The position numbers were made by a program, and so were the translations under genes. Below are positions 1 to 11,984 of a stretch of 64,000 nt of DNA, piece after piece. Under the pieces are notes generated by a model. That model searched no databases. It had not been told where the DNA came from and was given only the letters and a program-made list of their open reading frames with translations. This DNA is from Heterobilharzia americana (lineage: Eukaryota > Platyhelminthes > Trematoda > Strigeidida > Schistosomatidae): the NCBI GenBank assembly GCA_944470555.2, contig OX104129.1, forward strand, positions 82,358,820 through 82,422,819, read 5' to 3'. How positions within the stretch are numbered: position 1 is the first letter of the stretch; the number at the start of each line of letters is the position of its first letter.

Positions 1-1300
1 CAAATGATATGATAGGCAAGATCTAGCAGGTTATGAGTTCAGGCGAAAAGGACTGATTACCTCATCCTCTTGTTCTCATGTTCACGGTAGAAAGACGAAC
101 AGTCATATCGTACCACAGAGTTCAAATGAAAACAAGCAATTAATTCGAACACTAGGTTTTTCTTTGGAACTTTTGTACCAAGCATGCTTTGCTGGGAAAA
201 AGGAACTTATACTCTCAGGATAGGAAGTAGTATCGATGTTTGATAAACTGTTAGTTGCAGACATTTTTTACTAAAATACATTATTTTTGACTCCAGGAGT
301 TTTGGCTCAGTGGTCTGAAGATATAATAATCGACCAGTAAACCATCAGTTCCAACTACTCACCACTTACCTAGTTTTGACCAACTAGGTAGTATCACTGG
401 CCCTCACACAATGGGTGTGATCCACTAAGCCTACTGCATGAATGTGCAAGTAGTAGCTGAGTGCATTTCTTCTTTTTTTAGGAAAAACAGTGTGTTTTGA
501 GTGCTTATAACACAGTGATGCAGTGAAATAGTTTCTCTCTCCACCCAGTTATACTGAACTTAAGTACAATGTTCTGTGTCACCCTATTGTGTAGTTGTGT
601 TTTAGTGCATACAATAGCCGAGTATTTTTCTAGATTATTGGCTTTATTAGGGTTTGTCATTCCATATTTGACTAAAATACTGTGTACGGTTAATCTAACT
701 GACCCTAACCGGCTAGTTTCACCTATGTACTTGACCTCATATTCATTGCATGAAGTTTGATAGAGTAGATTATTTTGCTTAATTAGTTTAATCGAATCTA
801 TAAGTTGGCAAAGCTTATCTTTGTGTGAGTTTGTAGGTTTAAATGCTACCCTCATTCCAGCCTTGTTGAGAATCCTACATAAGGTTTCTCATGTTCCTTC
901 CTTATATAGTGATGCAATAGAGGCTTTGAACTTATTTATACTCGTGTTGTTTCAATCGTTCGTATTCGTATAACTGTTACCATCACTTTGTTTCTTACGT
1001 GCCCTTTCGAATTTCTTCGTTAACGGTAGAGAGTAATTATTAATCATTAACACTTCTTTGATGTGCTTTTATTACTTGGTTAAGTCCTCACACTGACTAA
1101 TGAGTTTTCTAGGTCTATCATTTATACATTTGACTAAACCTGCTTTAACTGATGTTGGATGAGACGACTTGAAGTCTAGAATGCGTTGGTTTTGCAATAG
1201 AGGGTAGTATCCAAATCACCCATGACCCTACTAAGAATTATGGGTGAATACAAACTTGAAGTAAGTCAATAAATCCCTACAAACACCCGAATCGAACTAA
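1..1300. other. Upstream intronic or intergenic sequence, no gene recognised
   Basis: AT-rich sequence without a supported gene. Around 298-430 there is a tRNA-like stretch (TGGCTCAGTGGTC) similar to the promoter parts of the SINEs elsewhere, but too altered to classify. Short open frames here have no recognisable motif. Confidence 0.4.
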
Positions 1301-1309
1301 TCTAATGCT

Positions 1310-1565
1310 CATTAGTGACTAGTTTCGAGAGGTGATTCCTGAAGTTCACATGTGAAGTTATGACCGATTTGGCAAACCTAGCAGCCGTGAGGACAAATAC
1401 TCAACGATGGCGTTGGGTGATGGTCACGCTATTTCGTGAACTGACAGAAGCTGGCAATGTGGACTATTGGATTCTGACCCAGCAGCTCAGTGGTATTGTA
1501 CAGGCCACGGGACATCAAGGTCTTATATTCGATCTTCATGGGGAGGAGTCATGGGTGGGCACTGC
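1310..1565 (+). mobile_element. SINE-2 copy cut off inside its hammerhead
   Basis: Matches the second tRNA-headed SINE (compare 61810-62070): a CTGACAGAAGCTGGCAATGT leader, then CTGACCCAGCAGCTCAGTGG (A-box-like), then a degenerate B box. Similarity stops within GCACTGCTGAG, the start of the hammerhead core. From there the sequence is antisense family A retrotransposon, so the SINE is truncated at the junction. Confidence 0.6.
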
Positions 1566-4059
1566 TGAGACTACTTCCTTTAGGTTTCTCCCTTTGGTGC
1601 TGACTGGTGCTTGTTGTTGATACTGTTTTTGTTTGGGTATCTTCATCACCCCTACCTCTGTCTTCTCTACGTTCACTTGAAGGAAGTCCCGTCTGCGTTG
1701 CCTCACCTCTTCTGTCAACTTGTTGGTTTTTGCCTGTACATCTTCGAGTTTGTGCGACATTAGATATAAATCATCATCGTTGGCGAAATCCAAATCTTCT
1801 AGGGTCTTTCCATCGGTCTAGCCAGCGTGTGGCCATCTTCTCGCTGCTCACGGTTTGCTGCATGATCCAGTCGACGACAATCAGGAAGATCATTGGTGAT
1901 AGTGGGCGGCAGTCTTGTCTTACTCCTATCTCCACTTCACTTCAGTGGCGTCACTGAGCTTTCCATTGTGCATCATTCGGTGTGTGGCGTTTTCATATAG
2001 CTGTTAAATGAGGTTGGTGAAAGTTTGTGGTATTCCGTAGTGTTGAAGCAGTCGTCTGCCAAATTACTTGTTGGTCGATGCTGTCTGAGGCCGGCCTTTT
2101 CAGTGTCGACAAAGTTGAGGTAGAGGTTTGACTGGTGTTGTATACTCTGTTCTATGATGATGCGTAGCGTTGAGTTGGGATTTGATCCGCACATGATTTG
2201 TTGTTGCTGAAGCCATCCAGTGTGTTTCGGTGATAATTTTGAGTCGACAGCACCTTTTAATCTCTCGAGGATGATGTGGCATAATATTTTGTTTTGGATG
2301 GACAGGAGCATGATTCCTCGCCAGTTCTTGCAAAGACTTAGGTCCCCCTTGATTGGTAGTTTGACAAGGTAGTCGTTCTTCCAATCAGTCGGCAGGTAGC
2401 TTTCCATCCTTCCTTGCAAACGTTCTGCAGTAGTGGTGTGAGCATGTCTGCTGTTGTCACTGTGTCTGTTTTCAGTGCTTCTGGCGGAATTCCATCTGGT
2501 CCTGCTGCTTTGCCGTATTTCAGCAATTTTATGGCTTTCAGGACTTCTGGTTTTGTCGGAGGGCCTGTGTTCACTGGTATTTGTGCGGTTGCTGGTGGTT
2601 TATCTGGACGACCTGCAGACGGTGGTCAATTCAGGAGTATTTTGAAGTGGTTAGCTTATTATTTCCTTTGTTTCTACTCTTTGTTAACTAGGTTTCCTTC
2701 ACTACCTTCCGTGAGTTTCGTCTGCATTTATCTTTTTCCGGATAGTAACCTGGTTATTTGATATGATGTTGTCACGTCTCTCCTACCTACAGCCTGTTCT
2801 ACTTCACTTGTCAATGTGTCGTAGAAGTGTCTTTTGTCTTCGCGTGCACTCTTTTTCACTTCTTTGTGCAGTGTTTTGTACGTTATACTTAGTTTGTCTT
2901 TTCGCTGTGCATCCTTGCCTGTACTGGTTTATCTTCTGCTTCACCATCCTCCTCTCCCTGCTCTATCAGCTTCCTTGTATTCGTCGAGATCCATTCCTTG
3001 TCCTGTTTTCTCTTACATCGTAATACGGTTATGCAGGTTTCTTTACACATAGCTTTCACATAGTTCCAGTGTTCTTACACACCCCATCCTTCAGGGATGT
3101 TGCTCAATGTCTCCCATTTTGTCCTGATGACTGACGTAAAGACTTCCTTTGTAGTTTCGTCCTTCAGTTTCTATACTGGGTGTTAAACTCGAAATGTGGT
3201 CTATCACCAACTTCTTTGCAGGCTTTCAACAGGATTTTGAAGTCAGGTTCCCTGCACTAGACAGTGAGTGGTGCGAACCTACATCTGCTCCCCTTCTTCA
3301 TCTTGTCCCAAGTAGGCTGCGTCTCCACTTTCTTCACATTCACATGAAGTCGATTGGATTTTCAGTGTAGTGTGTCCATCTAGTGAAGTCCATATCGCTA
3401 CCTTGTGAATACCTTTGTATTTGTACACACTGCCTCGAATCAGCATATCGTTGAATGCACAGAAGTCTGCAAACAGTTCTCCATTCTCACTCATCATTTC
3501 ACCAAGTGCTTCTCCACCCATCATGAGTTCTCTTCCTATGGTGTCCACTCCGAGTTTGGCTGGCATTCATGTCACCCCACCCATTAGAATTTTGATGTCA
3601 CTGTCGCCAACTGGAGTCTTGTCTATTACTGATTGCTGTTCTCTTTAGACTTCCTCCTTCTTCTCTTCATCTGTATTATTTGTAGGTGCACAGCGTAGCA
3701 TTGTATGATTGTGACTTTCCTTCCATTTGGTTTGAATTCCTTTTGAGTTGAATCCATCTTGCTGTCATGATCCTGATCCTACAGGAGGAGATTGGTTCGC
3801 ACTGCATGAGAACCTTCAATGCTGTAGGAAACATCATGATAGCCATTCCGAAACTCAGTGTGCTTGTGGTTGTCGTGTGAGTGACAATATCTGAGTAGAT
3901 TATTGACCTCCTCTCAAGTTGACAGTTTGGAGAGTCCACTTCCCTTCCATCTTCAGATTCCTCTCAGATTCCAAGCACTTCCATGCCATATCTTCTCATC
4001 TCCTTGTTAGGTTCATACATGGTGTGGACATTCCATTTCCCCATCCTTATTCTCGTTTT

Positions 4060-4106
<47 letters not shown>

Positions 4107-4560
4107 CACATCGGCCGACTGGATCCTCAGAGGCTTTCACCAACCAGCGTCATTGAGTCTCTCCGATTCCAGGGAGGAATATGTTTGTTTTCATGTTTTA
4201 TATTTTCTTTACGCTTTGAAGTTTGTTTAGCAATTGGATTGGTTTTCCGGTCTAGGGTTGCTAGCCGTATGCTCAACCTTCTCTCTTTAACCGGGCATAG
4301 GACCGGCTAGTAACTAGTGAACTAGTTAACCAGGTGAGGTTAAAGCCACTGTACTTAACTCCAATATATCAGAGATATAGAAAACTGTGCTACCAATATA
4401 AGCAAATAATATCAGGTGACAGGACTTTAAAAATCAGATGTTGAAAGTGGTGTGATTACATTGATATGATTAGGGGCGATAATTTATACTGGAAACGTCA
4501 TCAAGTAAATAATTCCGTATCACGGTGTATTATATATCAAATGAACAAATTTAATATGGA
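1556..4560 (-). mobile_element. Family A (RTE-like) non-LTR retrotransposon, antisense, decayed
   Basis: Reading the minus strand from 4560 downward gives a 5' region (4560-4200, with matching copies at 33332-33660 and 22250-22535), then an endonuclease fragment (3566-3279). The latter contains MPAKLGVDTIGRELMMGGEA and a later Val-Tyr-Lys-Tyr-Lys-Gly-Ile-His-Lys-Val-Ala-Ile-Trp block, typical of the C-terminal half of AP-type endonucleases. Reverse-transcriptase pieces follow: AIKLLKYGKAAGPDGIPPEA (2574-2338) and, after a frameshift near 2415, WKNDYLVKLPIKGDLSLCKN plus WRGIMLLS (2419-1973). The last third, including the 3' tail, is missing. Stops and frameshifts rule out activity. Family A matches the schistosome RTE-clade pattern (SR2-like), but the subfamily was not resolved. 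Confidence 0.75.
4064..4103. repeat. (GA)n microsatellite inside the family A 5' region
   Basis: About 20 GA units. The inverted sister copy near 33785-33800 has only a few CT units, and the 22.3-kb copy has almost none, so the tract expanded after insertion. Confidence 0.9.
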
Positions 4561-4752
4561 CTTATGTATATTGTTGCAAATTTTCTACGTCTAAAGATCT
4601 GCTTCGAACTTACAAAATGATTGCCGTTCATTCGGAAGGTATGGGTGAATGTATGAGGTAAATTAACTTATAGGAAATGATGACTTTGGAATGAGGCATA
4701 AAAATTATTGCTATTTTATTATTTCCCCTTTTCCTTCCCCCTGATTATACAG

Positions 4753-4928
4753 ATGCCGATATTAACCGCTTAGACGATATACGTGAACATGCTATGGGTG
4801 CATTAACCGCTTTTACATGTCCGTTGTCTACAGTATGCGTGTCAAATGAACCGTCAAGTGGTTTGAATACTGACACTTCTGATACAACTATCATGAAGCC
4901 GGTGAAATTTTCAATTCGAACTCATGAG
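4753..4928 (+). CDS. Internal exon of STK36/Fused-like gene (first exon seen)
   Basis: This 176-nt exon lies between a pyrimidine-rich tract ending in ACAG (4749-4752) and a GTCAGT donor at 4929. It enters with two bases of a split codon and leaves in phase 0. The translation starts ADINRLDDIREHAMGALTAF and ends KPVKFSIRTHE. It has a Ser/Thr/Asn-rich middle and no recognised catalytic motif. It belongs with the downstream exons because its exit phase fits the next exon at 30006 and the composition of both is unlike the surrounding retroelement debris. No upstream exon was found in 1-4752, so the kinase domain expected at the N-terminus of the family lies outside the window. The following intron would be 25,077 bp, full of transposons, so an exon there could have been missed. 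The exon is well supported; the family name rests on later exons. Confidence 0.6.
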
Positions 4929-4999
4929 GTCAGTGTTGTTGCTTTTCGTTGTTTTGTTAATGATAATTTGTTTATTTAGTTCGTCGTTAGATGCTGATA

Positions 5000-5800
5000 G
5001 TGTAACCTGTGTAGTTTATGTGAAAAAAATGGACATCACACAAAATTGCTTTTTTAGTTTAGACAACGAAGCATAGAACGACTTTTGCCAACAATTCAGA
5101 AATTCCAATAGTCCACGTTGGCGTTTTTTCTCCAGCAGAGTGTAGATTTTCAAATGACCAACTGCGGTGTCAAGAGTGCTTTCATTGTAAATTACTCATC
5201 TACTGAAGTCACAAGGTGTGACCTTTGACACAAAAGTGTCATAAACTAGCGAATGATACTACTACTAAAAACTCCGAGTAGTCACAAACCACTCAGACTG
5301 ATCTGTAGATTCCGCCAGCCAGCCAGTCAGCCAGATCACAGTGATACAAACACTAGACAGATGTTTCACTCGTTTGGAGAACAGCTCATCAGTGGTGTAC
5401 CCAGATAAATTCACCTCTGCACTGATTACCTCGATGCCGAAGGGGCGAAACGACCTTCTTGTACTTAACACCACTCTCATATGACTGGCTAGCGAAATAC
5501 TACAGATCACCTTGAGTCGTTTCTAACTATTCAAGTTGTTTAATTGAGACTGGTGAGTTTTAAAAGATCCCATCATGTAAATTAGAACAAGACGTGTATT
5601 GGCGAATAATATTGTTTTCAATCACATCCCCTTCAGGCTTCACTTTAGTATGAATAGCTACATATATATAAACCAATCACGTAGATTTGTTGTTTAGTGT
5701 GATATGTGTTTTAAACATAACGATGGGGATAATAATAAAATGCAATTTAGTAGACTCAGTTGGTTTATTCAATAGATACGATAGAATTTGGGGGGATTTA
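5000..5800. other. Intron sequence, no gene recognised
   Basis: Apart from a short CAGC-rich stretch around 5315-5335, nothing recognisable was seen between the first exon and the SINE at 5810. Confidence 0.4.
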
Positions 5801-5809
5801 GTGATTTTT

Positions 5810-5965
5810 CTAGTTGGTATTCATCATGAGCTGACACCAGCTGGAGGAAAACTTGAAACTTGGGAGCACTGAGTAGGTGTTTCGTCCTAGTATAGGACTT
5901 CTCAGCAATATGAACCCCTGAACCTTGCTAGGGATCGAACCCTGGTTCAAATTTGTTGGTCTAAA
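5810..5965 (-). mobile_element. SINE-2 copy with slightly damaged hammerhead
   Basis: The minus strand shows the tRNA-like B box (complement of GGGATCGAACCC near 5933), then a hammerhead-like block at 5866-5911: CTGAGAA in place of CTGAGGA, a perfect GTCC/GGAC stem II and GAAAC. It is followed by the family 3' end with an AGCTGG...TGTCAGCTC arm. Stem I pairing is largely lost. Confidence 0.65.
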
Positions 5966-6119
5966 CACTTCTGGTAATCTTATCCTGAATGTGTCTCTGA
6001 CATACCTTCGTTGTATGATGACACTATAAAGGTTGTAAAATGTTTCTCAGTGGTCTGACTATCATGTGTTATTTGCGACAGGATCAGTGCTGTAGTCTAA
6101 TTTATGACTTGTATACCGG

Positions 6120-6480
6120 AAGATATAAGTAAGACTTGTCTGCTGCAACTAGTCTCAGTTTAATGATAAGGAATGAAGTAGTAGAGCGTTTCGACCACTT
6201 CACTCACTTGGGGAGTTGCATCAGTCCGAACTGAGTGATTGCTGATACTAGTCAAGAAAAGCAAGGCGATCGATGAAGTTGTGAACTTTCAGTGACTGAA
6301 ATGGCCTAGACATGTGCCTCACATACTGATTCACCTCGACGTGCCATACTGAGGGAAGTTGGATTACTTTAGAAGAAGGCTTGGGGTGGCCAGACCAAGA
6401 CCTGGAACCAATGCATGAAGTCTCTGACTGTTGGTCTAAGTCGTGTTGGGAGATGTAGACTGCCTGGTTAGGGTACAGTT
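6120..6480 (+). mobile_element. Family B non-LTR fragment (C-terminal part)
   Basis: Degenerate coding remains on the + strand of the post-RT region of family B: a Glu-Val-Val-Glu-Arg-Phe-Asp-His-Phe-Thr-His-Leu-Gly-Ser block (about 6174-6216), then RRAILREVG and WGGQTKTWNQCMKSLT (about 6384-6430). Stops interrupt it. It is 5'-truncated. Confidence 0.65.
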
Positions 6481-6544
6481 TTTAACATTATCAGTGAGAT
6501 TAAAGTCAGTATTTGTCCCGACCAACTTATGGACATACTTATTT

Positions 6545-6675
6545 TTTTACAGTTACAGCCTAGCAGTTCAATTTGGTCGAGCACCGGGACAGAAAGCTCA
6601 TAGTGGCTTGTTCGAATCCGGTCATGGTTCGAATTTCCATTTCACCTTTAATCATCACCCAGTGTAGTTACTGGT
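6545..6675 (+). repeat. tRNA-like SINE-3 copy without ribozyme
   Basis: Contains an A-box-like TAGCAGTTCAATTTGGTCGA and a B-box-like TTCGAATCCGGTCATGGTTC, followed by a TTTCCATTTCACCTTTAATC tail. Similar copies occur near 13840-13945, 46600-46740, 47165-47305, 56780-56905 and 62925-63075. Confidence 0.55.
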
Positions 6676-6964
6676 TTGTTTAGATGCTGAAGTACGGTAT
6701 CTTACAAATGTTCAAAACAAATCCTATATCCTTGTAGTTCAGCATTCTTTCCCGTGGAACATTCTGTGAGGCAGATAAACAGATAAAATCAACGTAGAAC
6801 TTTGCACAGTACTCATATATTATGATTTTGTGGATAAATTATCAATTGAGAGAATGCAGATCACCTGACTGGAAAGATCATCGATCTTGAATATTTCTAT
6901 GGAAATTAACCAGTTGGCCTACGTTACCTTTAATTTATCTTAGAAATATTTCTCATATAGCAGA

Positions 6965-7155
6965 CTGTTCGGTGGCCACTCGTAAAATCCAGGACGCGGA
7001 TTTCATTCTGTTTGGGGCTGGCGCGATGTATGTACTTGCACCCCAGTGGATGTTGTTCCCACTGGACCACGCACTCATCGTTTCAAAAACCAAAGCGTTA
7101 TACACTAAAGCATTGGGGCACATGGGCAACCTCTTGTTCACTGGGTACCACTTGT
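6965..7155 (-). mobile_element. Smalpha-like SINE, antisense, decayed hammerhead
   Basis: The minus strand carries a tRNA-like head, the GTGGGAACAACATCCACTGG block and a ribozyme relic (about 6986-7031). Cleavage-side CGCGTCCTGGAT is kept, but the CTGANGA box and stem II are lost. It abuts a + strand copy, giving an inverted pair. Confidence 0.6.
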
Positions 7156-7345
7156 TGTTTATTGATATTTGGAATTTCGCATTGTTATATAGGGTTGGAT
7201 TTCTCGAACTTTGTTGGCAGTTGGGTTCGGGTCACAGTGGAAACAACACCATTGAAGAGTCCTAAATAAGACGAAACATGCGTCGTGAATTCCACTGCTA
7301 GCTACGAAATAGACTAAAATGTAATGGATATTCAAGTAGTATCGA
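7156..7345 (+). mobile_element. Smalpha-like SINE, + strand partner
   Basis: Starts with a TTGTTGTTTATTGATATTTG stretch shared with 16385, 25605 and 41240, then a GTGGAAACAACACCATT block. It ends with a hammerhead remnant (about 7248-7290): TTGAAGA, GTCCTAAATAAGAC and GAAACATGCGTC, then the ATTCCACTGCTAGC family end. It keeps the G of the GTC triplet, but the 5' strand of stem I is lost through an internal deletion. Confidence 0.55.
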
Positions 7346-8270
7346 AGTATCCACATAGGAGCTCATCTGCTAACAGAAGTCAATCAATTCGACTCAGTTT
7401 AGAAACGGGAAATTACCATTAATAGTCCATACTTAGACGCTATTCTCACTTGTATTTTTCCTGTTGATAGTAAAATTCTTGGTTTTATGAAAGAGCAAGA
7501 ATATGCTGGATTTTATTCATTCTTTTCTCGAATTGTAGGATATTTTGAGCATCAGTGTGATATTTAGCCTGTTATACTGAACATTTTCTTGTATCTTAGA
7601 CTTGATATCTTTCGGAAAATTATAGTTTCTACTTACTTTTAATTAAGTAGTATTTCTTATGCCACAAAATTTACTGGTGCTGGAAGCATTTTTGCATGTA
7701 TGAGGATAATTATTTTTTCGTTTGTGTGTTTTTCTAATTCCTTCAATGGTCATATAGACTTTATTTAATAGCTTTAAGGGGAATTATAGGGTTTTTTTAA
7801 TATTTAATCCTGTGTAATTGTTCTCAGTGAGTTGGTTTTATTCACCTCACAAATTTGTAATTATCATTTAAATTTAGAGGTAGTATTCATCATGGACTGG
7901 ATTCATATAAATCATTTTAGTGGTTAAATACTCAAATCGCTTTTATTTTAATTTATTTTATTTTAAGTGAATTTTAGAGTTGATCCTTTCTTGTTTATAA
8001 GTTGAATGTGACTTGAAAGGTTGTTATAATTAAGTAGGAATTGGAATGTATAATATAGGCTTGAGGTAGTTTGCTTATACGACAGAACACATTGACTAGC
8101 TGGATAATTCTTGTATATGAACTATTGTTGAACTTTGCAAAATTTACTGCTTGTGGGGGTGGGGGTACTTTGCCGATGGTGTGCAGTTCTTATTTCTGTT
8201 TTGTAACATCAATTTTTTTCAAAATTATAATCTCATATTAGCATACTTATTAAATGCATTACACAGATAG
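7346..8270. other. AT-rich intron sequence
   Basis: No coding signal, repeat match or RNA gene was recognised in this stretch. Confidence 0.4.
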
Positions 8271-8274
8271 ACAG

Positions 8275-8650
8275 AGAGACGAAATCAACGTGGAATCTCG
8301 CTGACAAGTTCATCGGTTCAAGTTGCCATACTTCACAGCAGTATGTAAACAACAGGTATTTAGAATAGGAGCGATATCAAAGCACGCATGAGAAAATAAG
8401 CAATCTGAAGATAACGGTTAGTGCGAATATTCAACCTTTAGAAGATGTTAAGTAATGAATGCATCTGCACCATTGTGACGGATTTTCAGTCATATCACCA
8501 AGAGTCACTAACCACTATTTCCTTTGGTCTAGGACACCATAGTCAGATATAGTACGTCTCCCCACATGACTTAGAACAACAGTTAGGGACTTCATGGACT
8601 AGTACCATGTCTGACCACTCTGAACGCATTGCACAGTGAAAATGTATTGT
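8275..8650 (-). mobile_element. Family B 3' end, antisense
   Basis: Begins with a GACAGAGAGACGAAATCAAC block (complement of the 3' terminal GTTGATTT...CTGTCTGTC) and runs into the complement of family B C-terminal coding remains. The same block recurs at 20190, 23330, 57690 and 63150 in this orientation and at 19670 and 35665 in the opposite one. Confidence 0.6.
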
Positions 8651-8689
8651 TTAGTAGAAAACATTCCAGACACATTGGATTGTTCACAT

Positions 8690-8840
8690 TCATATGTGGT
8701 ATTTAAAGGGAAAATCGTGTTCAAAATCTTATCCAGTACATAACACTGTCTCATTGTATGACATTAAATAGACAGAGTAAAATGGATTTATAATCTACAA
8801 CAGTGCCGAAGTTTTACTGCTATAATCGCAAAACTGTTTA
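8690..8840 (+). repeat. Repeat E copy (shared terminal sequence)
   Basis: Contains TAACACTGTCTCATTGTATG followed by AAAATGGATTTATAATCTAC and AACAGTGCCGAAGTTTTACT. The block is recognisably shared with 35150-35235, 43945-44030 and, in part, 45180-45245. Its nature is unknown. Confidence 0.45.
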
Positions 8841-9294
8841 GATTGGTTTGTTAGTTACGTTTTTCTCATCTTAGTGCACTGCTGATCTTATCCTTAGGTT
8901 ATAGAGACAGCTATCTTTTAATTGACTCACTTCAATCTAGCTCCTCATTCTTTCCAACAGAACTTAACTGTATCCATGAGTGGGTATTATGATCTCTGAC
9001 AATTTACTAAAGTACGTATTGTCGATATTGTAAATGCGCTTTGCATTTAAGTTATAGTATGCACGAAACATATTCTTATCGCTGTTGTTTTGTTTTTCTT
9101 CAAGGTTTTAAGTTCGTGATGTCTTGCATTTGCTCCATCTTTTCAAAAATAAAATATAACCCCATCTGCGAATTTAGAAAAGAAACAAGTTGGAAGAAGA
9201 AATACTTCTTTTTAAGTAGCATATTGTCGATGGTTCTATAGTGATAGATAGGCTTTTTTAAAGAAGGAAAAGCATATTAGTCTAGTGGTGACAA

Positions 9295-9510
9295 CGAGTC
9301 AGTAACATTGATCTTGGTGACTAGCAGAGGAATACAGAATGCGCGCTTCGTCTTATTTTGGTATTCGTCAACTGGATGTACCTGCATCCCAGTGAGTGAT
9401 GTTGTTACCACCGTGGCTCTAACCTAGTACTCCTCGCTTCAAACACTAGAGCGTTATCCACTGAACCAATGGGGCGCGATAACCACCTCTTGTACAATGG
9501 GTAGTCAGTA
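9295..9510 (-). mobile_element. Smalpha-like SINE, antisense
   Basis: The minus strand reads a tRNA-like head (complement near 9440-9480), the GGTAACAACATCACTCACTG block and a hammerhead relic at 9332-9377. The latter has CCAGTTGACGA, a weakened stem II and GAAGC instead of GAAAC. It is likely inactive. Confidence 0.65.
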
Positions 9511-10009
9511 ACATATTCATGATGGAGTGACGTAAGTTGGGAGACTGTTGGAAACCTTAGAGCACTGGATGAAACAGCTGTTCCGTGCTGTAAGGTGTTC
9601 AGTGCTTCTCCAACTAATGTCAATCTGTGATGGATTCTACCCTTAAAAAGGAGTCCTCATGAACTTCAAATCACTTTGATAATGAATTGTCATTCTGTTG
9701 GTTGATTCACCAGGGAGTGAACAATTTCATATTGTCTAGTTCTAAGTACTGATTATCGAACTCCAATTATCAATTATGTGATAATTAATCACAGCAAGTA
9801 CAACAGTAGCTATTATGTATGCAGTAATATTTGCAAAACATTAAACAGATTGTTACAAAACTGATGGTTTGTATAATAGTAACTAATTAGGGGGGAGATT
9901 GAATGATTCCGGTCAGTTGTTAGCAGTAATTACGTAAGAATAATTTAGGATAGTAAACGAAGGGACAGCAATGTTCTTAAGACTATCACAATAATGATGG
10001 TAATCATTT

Positions 10010-10300
10010 GTAAGATGAAGGCGGAGCAGGGTCATCTTCACATAGATAATTTATACAGATGACCAAGGCAAAGAAAGTGATCGTACGAATTTATTCTGAA
10101 CACTCAGGCTTGTCTTGTTCAAGTAGATTCCGATAACTTCTGCTGTGTGTAAAAGACAATCTCTTAGAAGAAGAGTAAGATTTGAAGGAATATAATCAGC
10201 AACTTTAAAAATATTAGTAATGTTACTTCGGTAACCAGTTTTAACCAAATGAGAGAGATAGAGAGTAGGGAGTTGCACATCGGTCTTCTCTATTCTTTTT
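10010..10300 (-). mobile_element. Penelope-like element fragment (C-terminal coding end)
   Basis: On the minus strand the frame from 10278 to 10051 reads YIPSNLTLLLRDCLLHTAEV and ends NKFVRSLSLPWSS. This parallels the C-terminus of the better copy at 27447-28571, which has Leu-Pro-Arg-Ser-Leu-Arg...Leu-Leu-Lys-Thr-Ala-Glu...Val-Gln-Ser-Leu-Ser-Leu-Ser-Trp. It lacks the GIY-YIG and RT parts. It belongs to a different subfamily from the 27-kb element; 35725-37140 is a sister fragment. Confidence 0.65.
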
Positions 10301-10642
10301 TTAACTATGATGGGTAATAATGTTATTTGCTAATGATCACTACTAGACTGTTATTTTACAACTGCTATATAGTAGGGCAAATTCATGAATGAGCAACTTA
10401 TTTAAAAGAAATTTTTTTTCACAAAAAAATTATTTGTTTCTTAAAAGTGGACAAGTTATTTACAATTTTTAATGGTTGGAATAGTTTCAGGAAGGGAAAT
10501 CATGCATATGCATGTAAGGTGTAACATTGTTAACGCTGCTTACAGTCTACTCACACCAACTGAATACTACCTTTTGAGGCTGATAGCTGGAACTAAACAG
10601 TTGGGAAATTAAAGCAATTATTCTTTTTATACTATTTGGTAT

Positions 10643-11385
10643 GATAATGTTATTATTATTTGTTCCTTGGGTTCCTTGTGGAACATAGGGCTTCAGTAGT
10701 ACATCTCCAGTGCACTCTGTTCTCTACAGTCTTTTGAACCTGGCTTCACAACTGCCCACAACCTCTCATTTCTTTCTCACACCATCTCCTCCATGTCACC
10801 CTCACCTCAAACGCCCAACTCACCGTTTCCCATCTGGGTTCCACTCGAGTACCCCGCCTGACACGTGATGTCCCCAGTCAGCCTTCTCAGTCTATGCCCA
10901 ATCCATCTCCACTTCCTTCCAATGCATATTTGTTCAGCGATAGCTTCTTGTTTGGTTTGTTGACAGCCAGTGAGAGTTCGTTGTTGCTTATTCTAAGTAT
11001 TTTGGCCATCTGATCTTCAGTATCGAGTGAGTGTAGGCGGTAGTTGTTGATGTATATCTGTAAGTTGTTGGAAATGCCTTTCGTGACGCGCCAAGTCTCT
11101 GAGTCATATAGGAGCACTGACTTGACTGGTATCGGTGTTGAAAATCCGGATGTTGTTCACGTTTTATGCTGGCTGAGTGCAGTGCATTAGATCTGCATAC
11201 TGGTTTGAGGTTAATGAAGGCCTGTGTTGCTGTGTTTGCGATCGTGGTTGGCTTTGACATTTTCGTGTGTGCCTGTGCTGCGTGTAGTTGAAACAGTGAT
11301 GCTTAGGTGGTTGGTGAAGGAGGCTATTTCCTTTAGGTTTCGCCCATTGATGGTGATTAGAGCTTGCTGCTATGTAGGGTAATTT
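10643..11385 (-). mobile_element. Family A 3' end, antisense, 5'-truncated
   Basis: The minus strand ends at the left in a short ATT/AAT tail (10643-10660) after CCAAGGAAC, the 3' signature of family A. Upstream on the minus strand it codes MLLYDSETWRVTKGISNNLQ and LDTEDQMAKILRISN, the conserved post-RT region. Truncation at about 11385 lies in the Gln-rich linker region of the element. Simple-repeat 3' tails fit RTE-clade elements. Confidence 0.75.
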
Positions 11386-11890
11386 TAGCATTGGTTCATT
11401 TCCTTTTATACCTAATGAAATGAATGCATGAATGAAATGCTGTATAAATGATGAATGGAAAAGATTACTTTTAGTAATTTTCCTATCTGATTATGTTTAA
11501 TCAGGAAGGTGATTATTGTTTTGATGCAAATACATTCACATGAGAAATTCTACGGTCAATAATCCTATTAATAAGGGTGTTAATTTTATACCCACCTACT
11601 TGCTTACAAAATTGAATTGTATCCTACATCATAATTCAAATCCCTTTTAGCTTATTTATTAACTAAAGAATTGATTGGCGTCTATAGTTTGACACTTTAA
11701 TGTGTTCTTGAAAAGAATTACATCATAAATTGGCTTTTATTTTGTGTACAGTAACTATCTCTGAATTTGTATTAGTACCAAATTAAGTTGTTAGAGAATG
11801 AATCGACTTGCTTAACAGATTTATTTCTTTATTTACCGTTGAAAATGTTTCAGAATAGAGTTGAGAACAACTTCACAGTAATATCTTATT

Positions 11891-11892
<2 letters not shown>

Positions 11893-11980
<88 letters not shown>
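11893..11980. repeat. (TA)n microsatellite
   Basis: About 44 uninterrupted TA units directly upstream of a Smalpha-like SINE. Long TyrIle open frames on both strands here are artefacts of the repeat. Confidence 0.95.
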
Positions 11981-11983
<3 letters not shown>

Positions 11984-11984
11984 G

